DNA of 58,334 nt. It comes from RSA11 sp965652565 (GTDB taxonomy: Bacteria > Actinomycetota > Thermoleophilia > Solirubrobacterales > 70-9). Positions 25,094 to 33,598 of the stretch are shown piece after piece (within the stretch, counting starts at the first letter, position 1; each line of letters opens with the position of its first letter). Below the pieces are notes generated by a model that was given only the letters and a program-made list of their open reading frames with translations, was not told where the DNA came from and searched no databases. The DNA lies in the NCBI GenBank assembly GCA_965652565.1, contig CBFGWL010000007.1, positions 1 through 58,334 on the forward strand, read 5' to 3'. The position numbers were made by a program, and so were the translations under genes.

Positions 25094-26149
25094 ATGGCTG
25101 AGACTCCCGAACTCCTCGATTCGCTGCTCCGTGTCCCCGCGCCCTCCGGCTACGAGGCGCCCGCCGCCCAGGTTTGGCGGGACGCCGCTTCGTTCGCCGA
25201 GCTGCGCACCGACGGCCTGGGCTCCTCGATGGCCCTCGTCGGCTCAGAGGACGCGAGGCCCGTGCTCGCGATCGCCGGGCATATCGACGAGATCGGGCTG
25301 GTCGTCACGCACATCGACGACCAGGGCTTCATCTGGTTCGCGCCGATCGGGGGCTGGGACCCGCAGATCCTCGTCGGCCAGCGCGTGGAGATCGTGACCA
25401 AGGACGGCCCCGTCCTGGGCGTAGCCGGGCGCAAGCCGATCCACCTGCTCGAGGCCGAGCAGCGCAAGAAGGTCGTCGAGCTCAAGAAGCTGCACATCGA
25501 CATCGGCGCCGCCGACGGCGACGAAGCGCGCGAGCTGGTGCGCATCGGCGACCCGGTCGTGATCGCGGGCGAGCCCATGCGCGTGCAAGGCGAGCGCCTC
25601 GTCTCGCGCTCCATGGACAACCGGCTCGGTTCCTACGTCGCGCTCGAGGTCGCCCGGCGCGCGCACGAGCGCGGCAAGCTCACCGGGCGCGTCGCCGCGG
25701 TCGCCAACGCCCAGGAGGAGATCGGCCTGAACGGCGCCCGCACCTCCTCGTTCGCGCTGCGACCCGACCTGGCGGTCGCCGTCGACGTCACGCACGCAAC
25801 CGACGCGCCGGGCATCGAGAAGAACCAGGAGGGCGACCACGGGCTCGGCTCGGGCGCCGTGATCGGGCGCGGCTCGACGCTCTCCCCCAAGGTCTTCGAG
25901 CTGCTCGTCGAGACCGCCGAGCGCGAAGACATCCCCTACACGATCGAGGCCTCGGGCAACCGCACGGGCACCGACGCCGACGCGACGCAGATTTCGCGCA
26001 CGGGGATCCCCACCGGGCTGATCTCGATCCCGCTGCGTTACATGCACTCGCCGGTCGAGATGGTCGACCTGCGCGACGTCGAGGCCGCCGTGTCGCTGCT
26101 CGTGGCCTTCGCCGAATCGCTCGAGCCGGACGTCGACCTGTCGCGCTAA
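25094..26149 (+). CDS. M42-family metallopeptidase (aminopeptidase/endoglucanase-like)
   Basis: A 351-residue zinc peptidase. Metal-site blocks include IAGHIDEIGLVV (about residues 59-70), SRSMDNRLGSYVALEVA (D-containing bridging residue, about 169-185), NAQEEIGLNGA (Glu pair) and the C-terminal HSPVEMVDLRD. A PDZ-like insertion of about 70 residues lies between the first two blocks. The family forms large tetrahedral aminopeptidase particles that degrade oligopeptides. The stop overlaps that of the convergent CehA/McbA-like gene by four bases. The likely leaderless start is at 25094. Confidence 0.92.
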   Translation: MAETPELLDSLLRVPAPSGYEAPAAQVWRDAASFAELRTDGLGSSMALVGSEDARPVLAIAGHIDEIGLVVTHIDDQGFIWFAPIGGWDPQILVGQRVEIVTKDGPVLGVAGRKPIHLLEAEQRKKVVELKKLHIDIGAADGDEARELVRIGDPVVIAGEPMRVQGERLVSRSMDNRLGSYVALEVARRAHERGKLTGRVAAVANAQEEIGLNGARTSSFALRPDLAVAVDVTHATDAPGIEKNQEGDHGLGSGAVIGRGSTLSPKVFELLVETAEREDIPYTIEASGNRTGTDADATQISRTGIPTGLISIPLRYMHSPVEMVDLRDVEAAVSLLVAFAESLEPDVDLSR

Positions 26150-28035
26150 CCGCGCGGGTCGCCCGCCGGATCCATCCAGATCGGCGTGGTGACGGCCTCG
26201 AGCGATACGCCGGCGCCGACGCGCAGCACCCACAGCGAGTAGCGCCCCGGCGCGAACGCCGGGAAGCTCGCCTGGAAACGGTCGCCGGCCAGCATCGGGT
26301 AGGCCAGGTGCGGCACCCCGTTGCGCGCGACGATGAGCGCGTAGATGCCACCGCGCGCGGTGCGCGCCCGGTTCAGGCCGCTCACGCGCGCGGTGAGCGT
26401 CGCCGTGCGCGCGGGGATCGTGTCGCCCATGATCGCCGGCTCGCGCATGCCCGCCGCCATGCCCTCCAGGCGCAGGTCGGGACCGTCGCCGCCCCAGGTC
26501 TTGACGTAGGTGTGCCCGCGCTCGATCCCCTCGCGGATGCCGTCCTCGGAGAGCTCCTCCGCGTAGACCACGGTCCGCGCAGTGCCGATCGGCGCCTGCG
26601 TGATCGGGTCGTTCGTGCGCCCGGCGTTGTGGCTGTCGGAGGAGCCGACCGCGGCGATCCGGTTGCGGTTGGCGCCGTTCGCGTCGAGCGCCCGCTCGTA
26701 GAAGAGCAGCGCCAGCGGGCCGAACGGGTTCGGACCGGGGTCGAGCGCGCCGATGTCGAGCCCCGCCGGTCCCGTAGCGATCTCGATAGCGTCGACCTCG
26801 CGGAAATCGGTCTCGGTCGGCGAGTACTCCCACGAGCAGCCGCGGCAGAGGTTGCCGAAGGTCGGGACCTCCGCCGGGAAGGTCTCTACGTGATTGAGCT
26901 GCGTCCACCCTCCGCCGGCGTGGATGTCGCGCAGCACCTCCGCGGCGGGGCGCGGCGGGCGCACCATGCGCAAACCGGCCAAACGGCGCTCGACCCCGGC
27001 CCCCTCGAGCGTCGCCTCGATCACCGCGCCGGTGCGGTAGTCCACGAACTCGCCGCCGCCGTGGTTGTTGATGTGGCCGCGGTAGGTGATCACCTCGCTC
27101 GAGCGGATGATCAGCTTGCCGGGGTAGTCGGCCTGGAAGGCGCCGATCTCGCCCCAGGAGCGGTCGTTCACGTAGTCGGAGAGCGTGATGAAGTCGAGGT
27201 CCGCCCCCTGCCCGGGCGGGCCGAACGCGTAGTCGAACGTCTCGCGCATCGTCGCGTCGCCCGGCGCCGAGTTGCGCGCGTGGACGTGGAAGTCGCCCTC
27301 GTACCAGCCCGGATTCGGGTTCGCCGGGCGCTCGTCGTAGGGCACGGGCTCGTAGGGCTCGTCGGCGAAGCTCGGGTCGTCGATCAGGTCGATCTCCACG
27401 CGCCAGCCCACGCGATCGTCCTCGAGCGCCGGCAGCTCGGCGCCGATCGCGGCGACCCCCAGCTCCACGGCCCAGCGGCCAGGCTCGATCGGCCCGGGCC
27501 GATAGCCGACGGTGGTCTCCTCGGAGGCGACGGGCGCCGGGTCCGGATCGATCGAGCCCTCTGGCGAGATCGTCACGTCCTTGCGGCTGGAGCCGCCCCA
27601 GCCGCGGATCTCGTCCGCGTCCCAGAGCTCATCGCCTTCCTCGCGCGGGCCGTAGACGCCCATGTCGAGCGTGTGCTTGTTGAGCGAGTCGACGCCGGGG
27701 AAGTTCGCGAGCAGGGGCTGGTCGTGGCAGTACTTGACGCGGATCGCGGTCGTCCCCTCGGGCACGCGAAACGGCAGCAGCACGTAGTCGCCCTCGATCT
27801 GGCGGCCGAACGAGCCGGTGATCACCCGATCGGGCTCGGGCATGGGCGCACCGCCGCAGGGCGCGGTCACCGCCGCGCGCGCGACCTCAAAGCCGAACGC
27901 GCCGCGCAGGGGCCCGGAGTCGGCGGCGGGCGCCAGCGCCACGGCGCACGCGAAAAGAGCAAGGCCCGCGCCGAGCGTCAGCCCGCGCCCAGTCTTCGGG
28001 AATCCCCGCAACCCCGTGGCCGTCCCTCGCGCCAC
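26146..28035 (-). CDS. secreted CehA/McbA-type PHP metallohydrolase
   Basis: A 629-residue protein with an N-terminal signal peptide (GLTLGAGLALFACAVALAPAA, split by a short n-region; about residues 17-37). The PHP-type metal site begins WYEGDFHVHARNSA (HxH, about residue 250), followed by the LDFITLSDYVNDR segment and later SSDSHNAGRTNDP. The N-terminal 230 residues form a beta-rich domain binding or presenting substrate, and the C-terminal 120 residues are also beta-rich. CehA/McbA family members include carbaryl hydrolases, but most are uncharacterised phosphoesterases. The substrate is unknown. It is extracytoplasmic and overlaps the M42 gene tail to tail. Confidence 0.85.
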   Translation of the reverse strand: MARGTATGLRGFPKTGRGLTLGAGLALFACAVALAPAADSGPLRGAFGFEVARAAVTAPCGGAPMPEPDRVITGSFGRQIEGDYVLLPFRVPEGTTAIRVKYCHDQPLLANFPGVDSLNKHTLDMGVYGPREEGDELWDADEIRGWGGSSRKDVTISPEGSIDPDPAPVASEETTVGYRPGPIEPGRWAVELGVAAIGAELPALEDDRVGWRVEIDLIDDPSFADEPYEPVPYDERPANPNPGWYEGDFHVHARNSAPGDATMRETFDYAFGPPGQGADLDFITLSDYVNDRSWGEIGAFQADYPGKLIIRSSEVITYRGHINNHGGGEFVDYRTGAVIEATLEGAGVERRLAGLRMVRPPRPAAEVLRDIHAGGGWTQLNHVETFPAEVPTFGNLCRGCSWEYSPTETDFREVDAIEIATGPAGLDIGALDPGPNPFGPLALLFYERALDANGANRNRIAAVGSSDSHNAGRTNDPITQAPIGTARTVVYAEELSEDGIREGIERGHTYVKTWGGDGPDLRLEGMAAGMREPAIMGDTIPARTATLTARVSGLNRARTARGGIYALIVARNGVPHLAYPMLAGDRFQASFPAFAPGRYSLWVLRVGAGVSLEAVTTPIWMDPAGDPRG

Positions 28036-28073
28036 GCGGCGAGTCTAGGCAGCGCGCGGCGGCGAAGCGCCGC

Positions 28074-30338
28074 TTAGGCGGGGATGAGCTCCACCGGCAC
28101 CCCGTTGAGCGCGGCGTTGCCGCTCGGAGCGTCGACGCGGCGCCCGTCGGCGAGCAGGTTCACGTTGGCCCCCGGATGCTCGGCGGCCACGCTCAGCCGC
28201 GCACCATCCGCGTCGTGGCCCCAGCCGTGCGGGACGCTCACCACCCCAGGCATGACCGCGTCGCTGAGCTCGGCCGGCAGCTCGATCTGCCCCGCTTCCG
28301 TGCGGAGCCGCACGGGCGCGCCGTCCGCGAGCCCCAGCCGCTCGGCGTCCGCGGGATTGACGAGCGCGGTGCAGCGGTCCTTCCCCTTCACGAGCGCGTG
28401 GACGTTGTGCATCCAGGAATTGTTCGAGCGCAGGTGCCGGCGGCCGATCAGCACCAGCCCGGCCCCGTTGCCGTTGGGGCCGGCGCCCGCCCCGGCGGCG
28501 AGGTGCTCGCGCAGGCGCGGCACGTCCGCCGTAATCGCCTCCGGCGCCAGCTCGAGCATGCCGCTCGGCGTGCGCAGGGCGTCCGGCAGCCGGCCCTCCT
28601 CGAGCGGCCCGAGGTCGACGCCGTGCGGGTTCTCCTCGAGCCGCGCGAGCGTGAGCCCGTCGGGCCGCGCGCCGAAGCCGTCGCCGTGGGCGCCCACGCG
28701 CAGCAGGAAGTCGAGGACGCGCTCGGGACCGCGCCGCGGCGCCAGCGCGGCCATCATCTCCCCAGCGTCGCGACCCTCGATAGGCGAGCCGGGCAGCGTG
28801 GTCTCGCGCCCGACCAGCGTCGCGATCACCATGTCGTCAAGCGCCTCGATGTCGATGTCCGCGCCTTGCCCGGCGACGATGCCGACGAGCCTCAGGAGCA
28901 CCTCCGACTCGTCGAGCAGGCCCTCCTCGCGCGGCAGCGGCGCCGGCGAGTAGTTCGCCACGTTGCGCGCCGCGAACTGGTAGAGCGCGATGTCGTAGTG
29001 CGAGCGCGCGAGCGGATCGGGCGCGGGCAGGATCACGTCGGCATGGCGCGTCGTCTCGTTCACATAGATGTCGACGCTCACCATGAACTCGAGCTCGCTC
29101 ACCGCGCGCTCGAGCCGCGCGGCATCGGGCAGCGAGACCAGCGGGTTGCCGGCGATCGTGATCAGGGCGCGGATCTGCCCCTCGCCGGGCGTCTCGATCT
29201 CCTCGGCCAGGCAGGAGACGGGGAGCTCGCCCATGACCTCGGGGAGCCCGCGCACGCGACTGTGCCAGCGACCCGTGCGCACGCCGCGCCCGCGGCCGGG
29301 CTTGCCGACGGAGTTGCGCTGGCCGGCGGCCGCCGTGGTGAGCAGCGCGCCGCCCGCCCGGTCGAGGTTGCCCGTGAGCGCGTTGAGCACGTCCACGAGC
29401 CAGCTCGCGAGCGTGCCGAACTCCTGCAAGGTGGTGCCGATCCGCCCGTAGACGGCGCCGCGGTCGGCCGCGGCGAGCTCGCGCGCGAGGCGCCGGATCT
29501 CCGCGGCCGGGATTCCGCACACGGGCGCCACGGTCTCCGGCTCGAAGCCCTCGGCGAGCCCGCGGACCTCATCGAGCCCCGCCGTGAACGGCTCCAGCCG
29601 CCCCAGGTCGACCAGGTCCTCGGCGAACAGCGTGCGCACCATCGCGAAGAGCAGCAGCGCGTCGGTGCCCGGGCGGATGAAGTGGTGCTCGTCGGCTGCC
29701 TCCGCGGTGCGGGTGCGGCGCGGATCCACCACCACGAGCTTGCCGCCGCGCTCGCGCAGACGCCGTAGCCGACCGCGCATGTCGGGCGCCGTGAGCAGAC
29801 TGCCGTTCGAGACGAGCGGGTTCGCCCCGAGGACGAGCAGATGCTGCGTGCGGTCCACATCGGGGACGGGCACCGAGAGCCAGTGCCCGAGCATGTGGCC
29901 CGCCGAGAAGTGCTTGGGCATCTGATCGACGCTCGAGGCCGAGTAGACGTTCTTCGAGCCGAGCGCGCGCAGCAGCGCCTGCAGGTAGATCATCGACGAG
30001 AGGTTGTGCGCGTTCGGGTTGCCGACGTAGGCGGCGACGGCGTCGCGACCGTGTTCGGCGGCGATCGCGGGCAGACGGCGCTCGATCTCGGCGAACGCCT
30101 CGGCCCAGCTCGCCGGCCGCAGCTCGCCGTCGCGGCGCACGAGCGGCGTGCGCAGGCGGTCGGGATCCTCGCGCAGGCCCTTGAGGCCGTAGGCCTTGGG
30201 ACAGATGAAGCCGCGGCTCAGGACGTCGTCGGCGTCGCCGCGGATCGAGACGATCTCATCGCCGGCGACCTCGATCGCGAGCCCGCAGGTGGCCTCGCAC
30301 AGCGGGCAGGTGCGAAAGCGGGTATCGGTCGCCGCCAC
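28074..30338 (-). CDS. molybdopterin-dependent oxidoreductase with [4Fe-4S] cluster
   Basis: A 754-residue enzyme of the DMSO reductase superfamily (formate dehydrogenase/nitrate reductase-like). The N-terminal iron-sulfur motif uses C11, C14, C18 and C46 (CPLCEATCG ... FICPKAYG). Cofactor-binding blocks LLVLGANPLVSNGSLLT and LITIAGNPLVSLPDAARL follow. The C-terminal Molydop_binding domain includes IGRRHLRSNNSWMHNV and VSVPHGWGHDADG. No twin-arginine signal is present, so it should be cytoplasmic. The GTG at 30338 gives the normal N-terminus. No partner small subunit is adjacent, so electron partner and substrate are unknown. Confidence 0.9.
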   Translation of the reverse strand: MAATDTRFRTCPLCEATCGLAIEVAGDEIVSIRGDADDVLSRGFICPKAYGLKGLREDPDRLRTPLVRRDGELRPASWAEAFAEIERRLPAIAAEHGRDAVAAYVGNPNAHNLSSMIYLQALLRALGSKNVYSASSVDQMPKHFSAGHMLGHWLSVPVPDVDRTQHLLVLGANPLVSNGSLLTAPDMRGRLRRLRERGGKLVVVDPRRTRTAEAADEHHFIRPGTDALLLFAMVRTLFAEDLVDLGRLEPFTAGLDEVRGLAEGFEPETVAPVCGIPAAEIRRLARELAAADRGAVYGRIGTTLQEFGTLASWLVDVLNALTGNLDRAGGALLTTAAAGQRNSVGKPGRGRGVRTGRWHSRVRGLPEVMGELPVSCLAEEIETPGEGQIRALITIAGNPLVSLPDAARLERAVSELEFMVSVDIYVNETTRHADVILPAPDPLARSHYDIALYQFAARNVANYSPAPLPREEGLLDESEVLLRLVGIVAGQGADIDIEALDDMVIATLVGRETTLPGSPIEGRDAGEMMAALAPRRGPERVLDFLLRVGAHGDGFGARPDGLTLARLEENPHGVDLGPLEEGRLPDALRTPSGMLELAPEAITADVPRLREHLAAGAGAGPNGNGAGLVLIGRRHLRSNNSWMHNVHALVKGKDRCTALVNPADAERLGLADGAPVRLRTEAGQIELPAELSDAVMPGVVSVPHGWGHDADGARLSVAAEHPGANVNLLADGRRVDAPSGNAALNGVPVELIPA

Positions 30339-30361
30339 GCGTGCGACCGTACCGCACCGGG

Positions 30362-30374
30362 TTGCTTGAAGCAA
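30362..30374. promoter_or_regulatory. 13-base perfect palindrome upstream of the molybdoenzyme gene
   Basis: TTGCTTGAAGCAA is a perfect odd palindrome lying 23 bases upstream of the GTG start of the molybdopterin oxidoreductase gene. Its size and position suit an operator for a small dimeric repressor, but no regulator gene is adjacent. Confidence 0.4.
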
Positions 30375-30375
30375 T

Positions 30376-30401
30376 CCAGTCGCCAGTCGCCAGTCGCCAG
30401 T
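30376..30401. repeat. 7-base tandem repeat
   Basis: The unit CCAGTCG is repeated 3.7 times, ending in CCAGT. It lies in the intergenic gap between the molybdoenzyme and M24 peptidase genes and is a probable site of slippage variation. No function is seen. Confidence 0.8.
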
Positions 30402-30440
30402 TGGGCGGCTCCGGCCGTGTGGATAGGCGCGTAGCGCCGG

Positions 30441-31544
30441 TCAGGTGATCGTCTGGAGGTCTTTGGGGAGGCCGCTCAGGTTCTGCGGCGGGCCGTCCGC
30501 GCTCACGACGACGAGGTCCTCGATGCGCAGCCCGAAGCGGCCCGGCACGTACACGCCCGGCTCCACCGTGACGACGTTGCCCTCCTCCAGCGTGTCCTCG
30601 GAGCGCTTGCTGAGCCGCGGCGGCTCGTGGACCTGCAGGCCGACGCCGTGTCCGAGCCCGTGCCCGAAGCGCTCGCCCATGCCCGCCTCCTCGATCACGC
30701 CGCGCGCGACAGCGTCGACGTCCCGCCCATGCGCTCCCGCGCGCACCGCGTCCTCGCCGGCGCGCTGCGCCGCGAGCACCAGCTCGTACGCGTCGCGCAG
30801 CTCGCCGTCGAGCTCGCCGGTCGCGAAGGTGCGGGTGCCGTCCGAGCAGTAGCCGTCGAGCTTCGCGCCCCAGTCGATCGTCACCAGCTCGCCCGGCCGG
30901 ATCTCGCGGTCGCCCGGGACGGCGTGCGGCAGGGCGCCATTCGGACCGGACGCGACGATCGTCGGAAACGAGGGCTCCGCGCCGAGCTCCCGCATGCGGG
31001 TCTCCAGCTCGAACGCGACCCGCCGCTCGGGTTTGCCCACGATGCCGCGCCCGAGCAGCCACTCGAGCGCCTCGTCGGCCAGCTGCGCCGCGGCGCCGAT
31101 CGCCCTGACCTCATCGGCGTCCTTGACGCGGCGCAGGCGCTCGACCAGCCCCTCCGCGGGGACGAGCTCGACGCCCTCGCCGAGCGCGTCGTTCAGCTTG
31201 CGGTGCGAGCGCACGCTGGTCGTCGCCGGGTCGAAGCCGACGCGCCCGCGCAGGCGCTTGGCGAGCTCCGCGAACACGGGCCCGTCGAAGATGATCCGCT
31301 CGAACGCATCGCCGACCTGACGCTCGGCCTGCTCGATGTAGCGGAAGTCGGTGAGGAAGTCGCGCTGCTCCGGGCCGACGACCGCAAGCCCGCTGGTCCC
31401 CGTGTAGCCGGTGAGCCAGCGCACGTTCGCGATCGCGTCGGGGCCGGAGTCGCCGGGCGTGACCAAATCGCCGACGATCAGCGCATCGAGCCCTTCCTCG
31501 GCCGCGAGCGCGGCGAGCCGCTCCGCGCGCTCCTCAGCTGCCAA
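30441..31544 (-). CDS. M24-family Xaa-Pro aminopeptidase/dipeptidase
   Basis: A 367-residue peptidase with the creatinase/prolidase N-domain (residues 1-135) and the pita-bread catalytic domain. Metal ligands are visible in TIDWGAKLDGYCSDGTRTF (two Asp), GHGLGHGVGLQVHEPP (His), TVEPGVYVPG (Glu) and LRIEDLVVV (Glu). It should remove residues N-terminal to proline in cytoplasmic peptides. The start overlaps the aroQ stop by 11 bases. In many actinobacteria this gene is followed by efp and nusB; here those genes are about 12 kb away on the same strand. Confidence 0.93.
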   Translation of the reverse strand: MAAEERAERLAALAAEEGLDALIVGDLVTPGDSGPDAIANVRWLTGYTGTSGLAVVGPEQRDFLTDFRYIEQAERQVGDAFERIIFDGPVFAELAKRLRGRVGFDPATTSVRSHRKLNDALGEGVELVPAEGLVERLRRVKDADEVRAIGAAAQLADEALEWLLGRGIVGKPERRVAFELETRMRELGAEPSFPTIVASGPNGALPHAVPGDREIRPGELVTIDWGAKLDGYCSDGTRTFATGELDGELRDAYELVLAAQRAGEDAVRAGAHGRDVDAVARGVIEEAGMGERFGHGLGHGVGLQVHEPPRLSKRSEDTLEEGNVVTVEPGVYVPGRFGLRIEDLVVVSADGPPQNLSGLPKDLQTIT

Positions 31545-31992
31545 CGCCGAGCTCCTTCGCGATCAGCTCGAGGGCCTCGCGGTAGCCCTCCTCGCGCTTC
31601 CCGGAGATCTTCGCGAGCACGAGCCCGTCGAACACCGAGTGGCGGCGCCACTCCTCGCGCGCCTCCACGTCGGAGATGTGGACCTCGACCGCGGGCAGGC
31701 GCGCGAAATCCAGCGCGTCGCGGATCGCCCACGAGTAGTGGGTCCAAGCGCCGGCGTTGATCACCGCGGCGTCGGCCATCTCGGGCAGCCGATGCAGGTA
31801 CTCGACGAACTCACCCTCGTGGTTCGTCTGGAAGAAGATCACCTCGAGGTCGAGTTCGCGCGCGTAGCGGCGCACGGTGTACTCGAGCTCAGAAAGCGTG
31901 AAGCTGCCGTAGTGCTCGGGGTCGCGGCGGCCGAGCTGGTCGAGGTTCGCGCCGTGCAGGACGCCGACCCGGTTGTGCGTCGTCGGGCTCAC
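31534..31992 (-). CDS. aroQ: type II 3-dehydroquinate dehydratase
   Basis: Catalyses step 3 of the shikimate pathway, dehydrating 3-dehydroquinate to 3-dehydroshikimate. The 152-residue length is typical of the dodecameric type II enzyme. Blocks seen are GVLHGANLDQLGRRDPEHYG (with the catalytic tyrosine before G), FFQTNHEGEFVEYLHRL, AVINAGAWTHYSWAIRDAL, and VEVHISDVEAREEWRRHS with the catalytic histidine. Two positions differ from the common consensus: HGAN for HGPN and HISD for HISN. It is sandwiched between aroKB and the M24 peptidase gene, overlapping the latter by 11 bases. Confidence 0.94.
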   Translation of the reverse strand: MSPTTHNRVGVLHGANLDQLGRRDPEHYGSFTLSELEYTVRRYARELDLEVIFFQTNHEGEFVEYLHRLPEMADAAVINAGAWTHYSWAIRDALDFARLPAVEVHISDVEAREEWRRHSVFDGLVLAKISGKREEGYREALELIAKELGVGS

Positions 31993-32011
31993 CGGGGCAC
32001 GCGAGTGCGGG

Positions 32012-33598
32012 TCAAGACTGCAGCTCCTTCACGGCTTCCCGCACCTTATCGGCGTCGAGGCGAGCGCCGGTGACGGGCTCGCCGGGGCGCTCGAGCAGCA
32101 CCCACGCGACGCCGCCGGCGCCGGCCTTCTTGTCGCGGGCGGTCGCCGCTACGACCTCATCGGGGTCGATCCCGCCATCGAGGCGCACGGGTAGGCCGTT
32201 GCGCTCGAGCAGCTCGGCGACCTCGGCGCGCAGCTCGTCCGCGCCCGAGAGCCGCAGAGCCGCGAGCAGGCCGAGGCCCACCGCCTCGCCGTGCCGGTAG
32301 CGCTCGTAGTCCGTGACCGCCTCGATCGCGTGGCCGACCGTGTGGCCCAGGTTGAGTGTGTGGCGCGCGCCCGAGTCGCGCTCGTCGGCCGCGACCACGT
32401 CGAGCTTGGTCCGCGCGCACGCGAAGATCACGTCCGCGAGCTCCGCCGGACGGAACTCCTCCAGCGCTCGCACGCGCTCCCACAGCTCGCCGCCCGCGAG
32501 CAGCGCCGTCTTCACCACTTCGGCGAAGCCGGCGGCGACCTCCTCGGGCGGCAGCGTCGCGAGCGTCGCGGGATCGGCGAGGACCGCGGCGGGCATGTGG
32601 TAGGCGCCCACGTAGTTCTTGCCCTCGGGGAGGTCCACCCCGGTCTTCCCGCCGTAGGCGGAGTCGACCTGCGCGACGACCGTGGTCGGCACCTGCACGA
32701 CCGGCACGCCGCGCTGGTAGGTCGCCGCGCAGAAGCCCGCGAGGTCGCCGACCACCCCGCCGCCGAACGCGACGACCCCGTCGTCGCGGCGCACGCCGCG
32801 CTCGGCGAGCTCGCGCAGCACACGCTCGGCCTCCGCGAGCGTCTTGGAGCGCTCGCCGCCCTCGACCACGATCGGCTCCTCCAGGCCAGCGAGCAGCTCG
32901 CCGTGCTCGCGCAGCACGGCGGCGTCCGCGATCGGAAACCAGCGTCCCGGCAGCCCGCGGGCGGCAAGCTCACCGAGCTCGCGCACGCGCACGAGCGCGC
33001 TCACCGCGCCCGTCGCGACGAGCGCCGGGTACTCGCCCGAGCGCGACGCGCCCCACGCGAGGCGCGACTCGGGCAGGCTCGCGGCAACCCGCAGCCACGG
33101 CGCCGCGCGGCGCCCCATGCGCTCACCGCCGTCGGTCAGGATCGCGCGCGCCACCTGCTCGTACAGCGGCTCGCGGCGAGCAAGGCGCGCGGCGAACTCG
33201 CCGCGGTCGCGCGCAAGCGGCCGCGTGTCGCCGCCCGCGCGGCAGCGCTCCCAGGCGACCTCCTCGCTCACCCGGCACCAGGCGGTGAAGTGATCGTCCA
33301 GCGCCGCGCGGATGCGCTCGTTCTCCACGGCGCCGCCGCCGAGCGAGACCACCCCGCCCCGCTCGAGCGCGGCGAGGGTGTGGCGCTCCTCCAGGCGCCG
33401 GAAGGCCGCCTCGCCCTCGCGCTCGAAGTAGGCCGCGATCGGCTCGCCGAGCTCGCGCTCGATCTCCTTGTCGACGTCGGTGACGGGCTCGCCCAGCACG
33501 GCGCCGATGCCCTCGGCGGCCCGGCTCTTGCCGGCGCCCATGAAACCGACCAGGGCGATCGCCGGCTGCGGCCCGCGCGCTTCGCTCAGCGCCGCCAC
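32012..33598 (-). CDS. aroKB: shikimate kinase / 3-dehydroquinate synthase fusion
   Basis: A single 528-residue frame encodes two shikimate-pathway enzymes. Residues 1-170 are shikimate kinase with Walker A GFMGAGKS (residues 18-25), the DVDKEIERELG segment and SLGGGAVENERI. From about residue 180 onward it is 3-dehydroquinate synthase: VEGGERSKTLAEAERVL, VVAFGGGVVGDLAGFCAAT, PTTVVAQVDSAYGGKTGV, NYVGAYHMP, and HTLNLGHTVGHAIE carrying the zinc histidines. The GTG at 33598 overlaps the aroC stop by 13 bases. The two activities are steps 5 and 2 of the pathway. No stop or frameshift separates the domains. Confidence 0.94.
   Translation of the reverse strand: MAALSEARGPQPAIALVGFMGAGKSRAAEGIGAVLGEPVTDVDKEIERELGEPIAAYFEREGEAAFRRLEERHTLAALERGGVVSLGGGAVENERIRAALDDHFTAWCRVSEEVAWERCRAGGDTRPLARDRGEFAARLARREPLYEQVARAILTDGGERMGRRAAPWLRVAASLPESRLAWGASRSGEYPALVATGAVSALVRVRELGELAARGLPGRWFPIADAAVLREHGELLAGLEEPIVVEGGERSKTLAEAERVLRELAERGVRRDDGVVAFGGGVVGDLAGFCAATYQRGVPVVQVPTTVVAQVDSAYGGKTGVDLPEGKNYVGAYHMPAAVLADPATLATLPPEEVAAGFAEVVKTALLAGGELWERVRALEEFRPAELADVIFACARTKLDVVAADERDSGARHTLNLGHTVGHAIEAVTDYERYRHGEAVGLGLLAALRLSGADELRAEVAELLERNGLPVRLDGGIDPDEVVAATARDKKAGAGGVAWVLLERPGEPVTGARLDADKVREAVKELQS

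Noticed and set aside
25174..28077. Open frame of about 967 codons on the plus strand over the M42 and CehA/McbA-like genes
   Set aside because: Arg/Ala/His-rich shadow translation with no recognisable domain; real genes occupy the other frames.
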